Source of the DNA: Porticoccaceae bacterium
Lineage (GTDB): Bacteria > Pseudomonadota > Gammaproteobacteria > Pseudomonadales > Porticoccaceae
NCBI GenBank assembly: GCA_023229065.1
Contig: JALNZZ010000038.1
Span: 1-15,624, forward strand
Length of the DNA: 15,624 bases
Reading direction: 5' to 3'
Position 1 is the stretch's first letter. The number at the start of each line of letters is the position of its first letter. The notes below the pieces were generated by a model. It worked only from the letters and a program-made list of their open reading frames with translations, made no database searches and was not told where the DNA came from. Shown here in pieces: positions 14,657 through 15,624 of the stretch. The translations under genes were made by a program, and so were the position numbers.

Positions 14657-15624
14657 TCAGATATCTCCCATATAACGTTCGCGCTTTTTCGCTTTGATTT
14701 TCTCCAGATCCACCAGAATCAGGCCGTCCACACAGTCGCCAAAGGCCGGGTCCACATTGAAGCCCGCGAAGCGCACACCTTCCTGTGCGAAAGTCTCCGA
14801 GTATTGCTTGTAGAGTGTTGGCACCGTCAGGTTCATATGGCTAAACAGATTCTTGAGCAGAGCGAATTCCGTGCGGTAATCCTGGCCGGGGAACAGGGCG
14901 GCAAGCTCGGCACGGCGCTGCGGTGAAAGGGTGTAGGGCAACACCGGGGTCGCCAGCCCGTCCGGATCGGGAAAGTGTACGCTGTAAAAATACACCAGCT
15001 TGTCCAGCGCCTGGCGTGGGTAGCTGTTGCTGATGGATACGGGACCGAACAGGTAGCGATATTCGGGATGTTTGCGCAGAAAAGCACCGATACCGAACCA
15101 CAAGTAGTCGAGGCTGCGTTTGCCCCAGTAGCGCGGCTGCACAAAGCTGCGCCCGAGCTCCAGCCCCCGGCCCAGGTAAGGGTCACTGGCAGGGTTGAGA
15201 TTGAACAGGGTGGCGGAATAAAGTGAGTCGCGACTATGTTGCGAGAGGGTGTTGCGAGCATCGCAGAAGCGGTAGGCGCCAGCGATTTCCAGGTCGCGGT
15301 CATCCCACAAAATAAGCTGAAAATAATGCTGGTCGTAACGATCGGTATCGCGGCGCTGGCCGGTTCCTTCGCCGACAGCGCGGAAGGACATCTCCCTCAA
15401 GCGACCGATCTCGCGCATGATCGAAGAGTCGGGTTGGTAGCGGTACAGATAGATCTGCTTGCCATCGCTGGTCTCGCCGAGCAGTTCGCAGCGCCGTACT
15501 TCGTCGCGCAGGGTGGCGCGGTTTTCCGGGTGGGCGATCGCCGCTTCAGTGGCGAAGACCCCGTCCTTGTCCTGGCCGAGGCGATACACATGGCGGCGGA
15601 ACAGCTGGGCTTTTTCCCTCGGTG
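14657..15624 (-). CDS. Acyltransferase with C-terminal GNAT/OlsB-type domain, 5' part missing
   Basis: The frame is open to the right edge; 321 codons plus the stop are seen, so the gene is truncated by the window, not broken. From the first complete codon the protein reads PREKAQLFRRHVYRLGQDKD, then HPENRATLRDEVRR, LLGETSDGKQIYLYRY and the GNAT-like RLREMSFRAVGEGTG at about 74-88. Next come WDDRDLEIAGAYRF, the acyl-CoA/ACP-binding-like ELGRSFVQPRYWGKRSLDY at about 155-173, YRYLFGPVSIS at about 188-198, VPTLYKQY, DCVDGLILVDLE, and a KKRERYMGDI end. This is the C-terminal half of marine-gamma proteins annotated as lysophospholipid acyltransferase / putative hemolysin, where a PlsC-like domain precedes an ornithine-lipid-synthase-type (OlsB) GNAT domain. 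The PlsC part is assumed, since it lies outside. The substrate (lysophospholipid, amino acid or both) cannot be told from here. A GTG at 15589 is an internal codon, not the start. Confidence 0.82.
   Translation of the reverse strand, partial: PREKAQLFRRHVYRLGQDKDGVFATEAAIAHPENRATLRDEVRRCELLGETSDGKQIYLYRYQPDSSIMREIGRLREMSFRAVGEGTGQRRDTDRYDQHYFQLILWDDRDLEIAGAYRFCDARNTLSQHSRDSLYSATLFNLNPASDPYLGRGLELGRSFVQPRYWGKRSLDYLWFGIGAFLRKHPEYRYLFGPVSISNSYPRQALDKLVYFYSVHFPDPDGLATPVLPYTLSPQRRAELAALFPGQDYRTEFALLKNLFSHMNLTVPTLYKQYSETFAQEGVRFAGFNVDPAFGDCVDGLILVDLEKIKAKKRERYMGDI

Noticed and set aside
14431..14660. A true GcvB, 4.5S RNA, 6S RNA or tmRNA gene
   Set aside because: Only the G/U-rich composition recalls GcvB. 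There is no terminator with a U-tract, and none of the conserved cores (such as the GGAAGCAGCCAAGGCA core of 4.5S RNA) is present.
1..15624. Mobile elements, prophage, CRISPR, defence or toxin-antitoxin modules
   Set aside because: Every sizeable coding region is accounted for by housekeeping genes or one unknown membrane protein. No transposase, integrase, direct-repeat array or toxin-like pair was seen.

Overview
This window looks like ordinary chromosome from a free-living gammaproteobacterium, probably on the Pseudomonas / Cellvibrio / Microbulbifer side of the class. The evidence is the gene content (HolC, LptFG, UbiJ, TatABC and a polyhydroxyalkanoate-system protein), the gene order, moderately high GC with strong codon-position bias, and protein sequences that resemble their enteric and pseudomonad counterparts along their whole length. 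The genus is inferred, not shown. I see no tRNA, rRNA, CRISPR array, transposase, integrase or phage gene.

Left part, 1-5559, all on the minus strand: pepA - holC - (membrane protein of unknown function) - valS, read right to left. pepA-holC-valS is a classical gammaproteobacterial order. Here a 204-residue membrane protein gene with lower GC sits between holC and valS. valS has its own TATAAT-type -10 box after that gene and runs off the left edge only a few codons before its expected stop.

Middle part, 5560-8049: divergent from pepA, lptF and lptG are read on the plus strand and overlap by one base. They encode the two permease subunits of the LPS export transporter. Facing them from the right is an RDD-family membrane protein gene.

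Right part, 8524-14390: a short polyhydroxyalkanoic acid system gene is read on the plus strand and converges on a long minus-strand operon, ubiE-ubiJ-ubiB-hisI-hisE-tatA-tatB-tatC. The first three serve ubiquinone biosynthesis, the next two histidine biosynthesis, and the last three twin-arginine protein export. Junctions are very tight (TTGA, TGATG and ATGA stop/start overlaps), which implies one transcript with translational coupling. A good sigma70-like promoter lies directly before ubiE, with an imperfect palindrome embedded in it.

Right edge, 14657-15624: the 3' part of an acyltransferase gene with a C-terminal GNAT/OlsB-type domain. Its N-terminal part lies outside the window.

No gene-free stretch exceeds 300 bases. 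The largest, 14391-14656, is the most structured: a promoter palindrome, a roughly 90-base tract with strong G+T strand bias, a GC-rich hairpin and an 8-bp inverted repeat after the acyltransferase gene. I did not find a novel multi-gene system. The points most worth checking are the inserted membrane protein gene, the noncoding structure before ubiE, the folded 56-bp junction between the PHA gene and tatC, and a Gly-to-Ala change in a key motif of UbiB.
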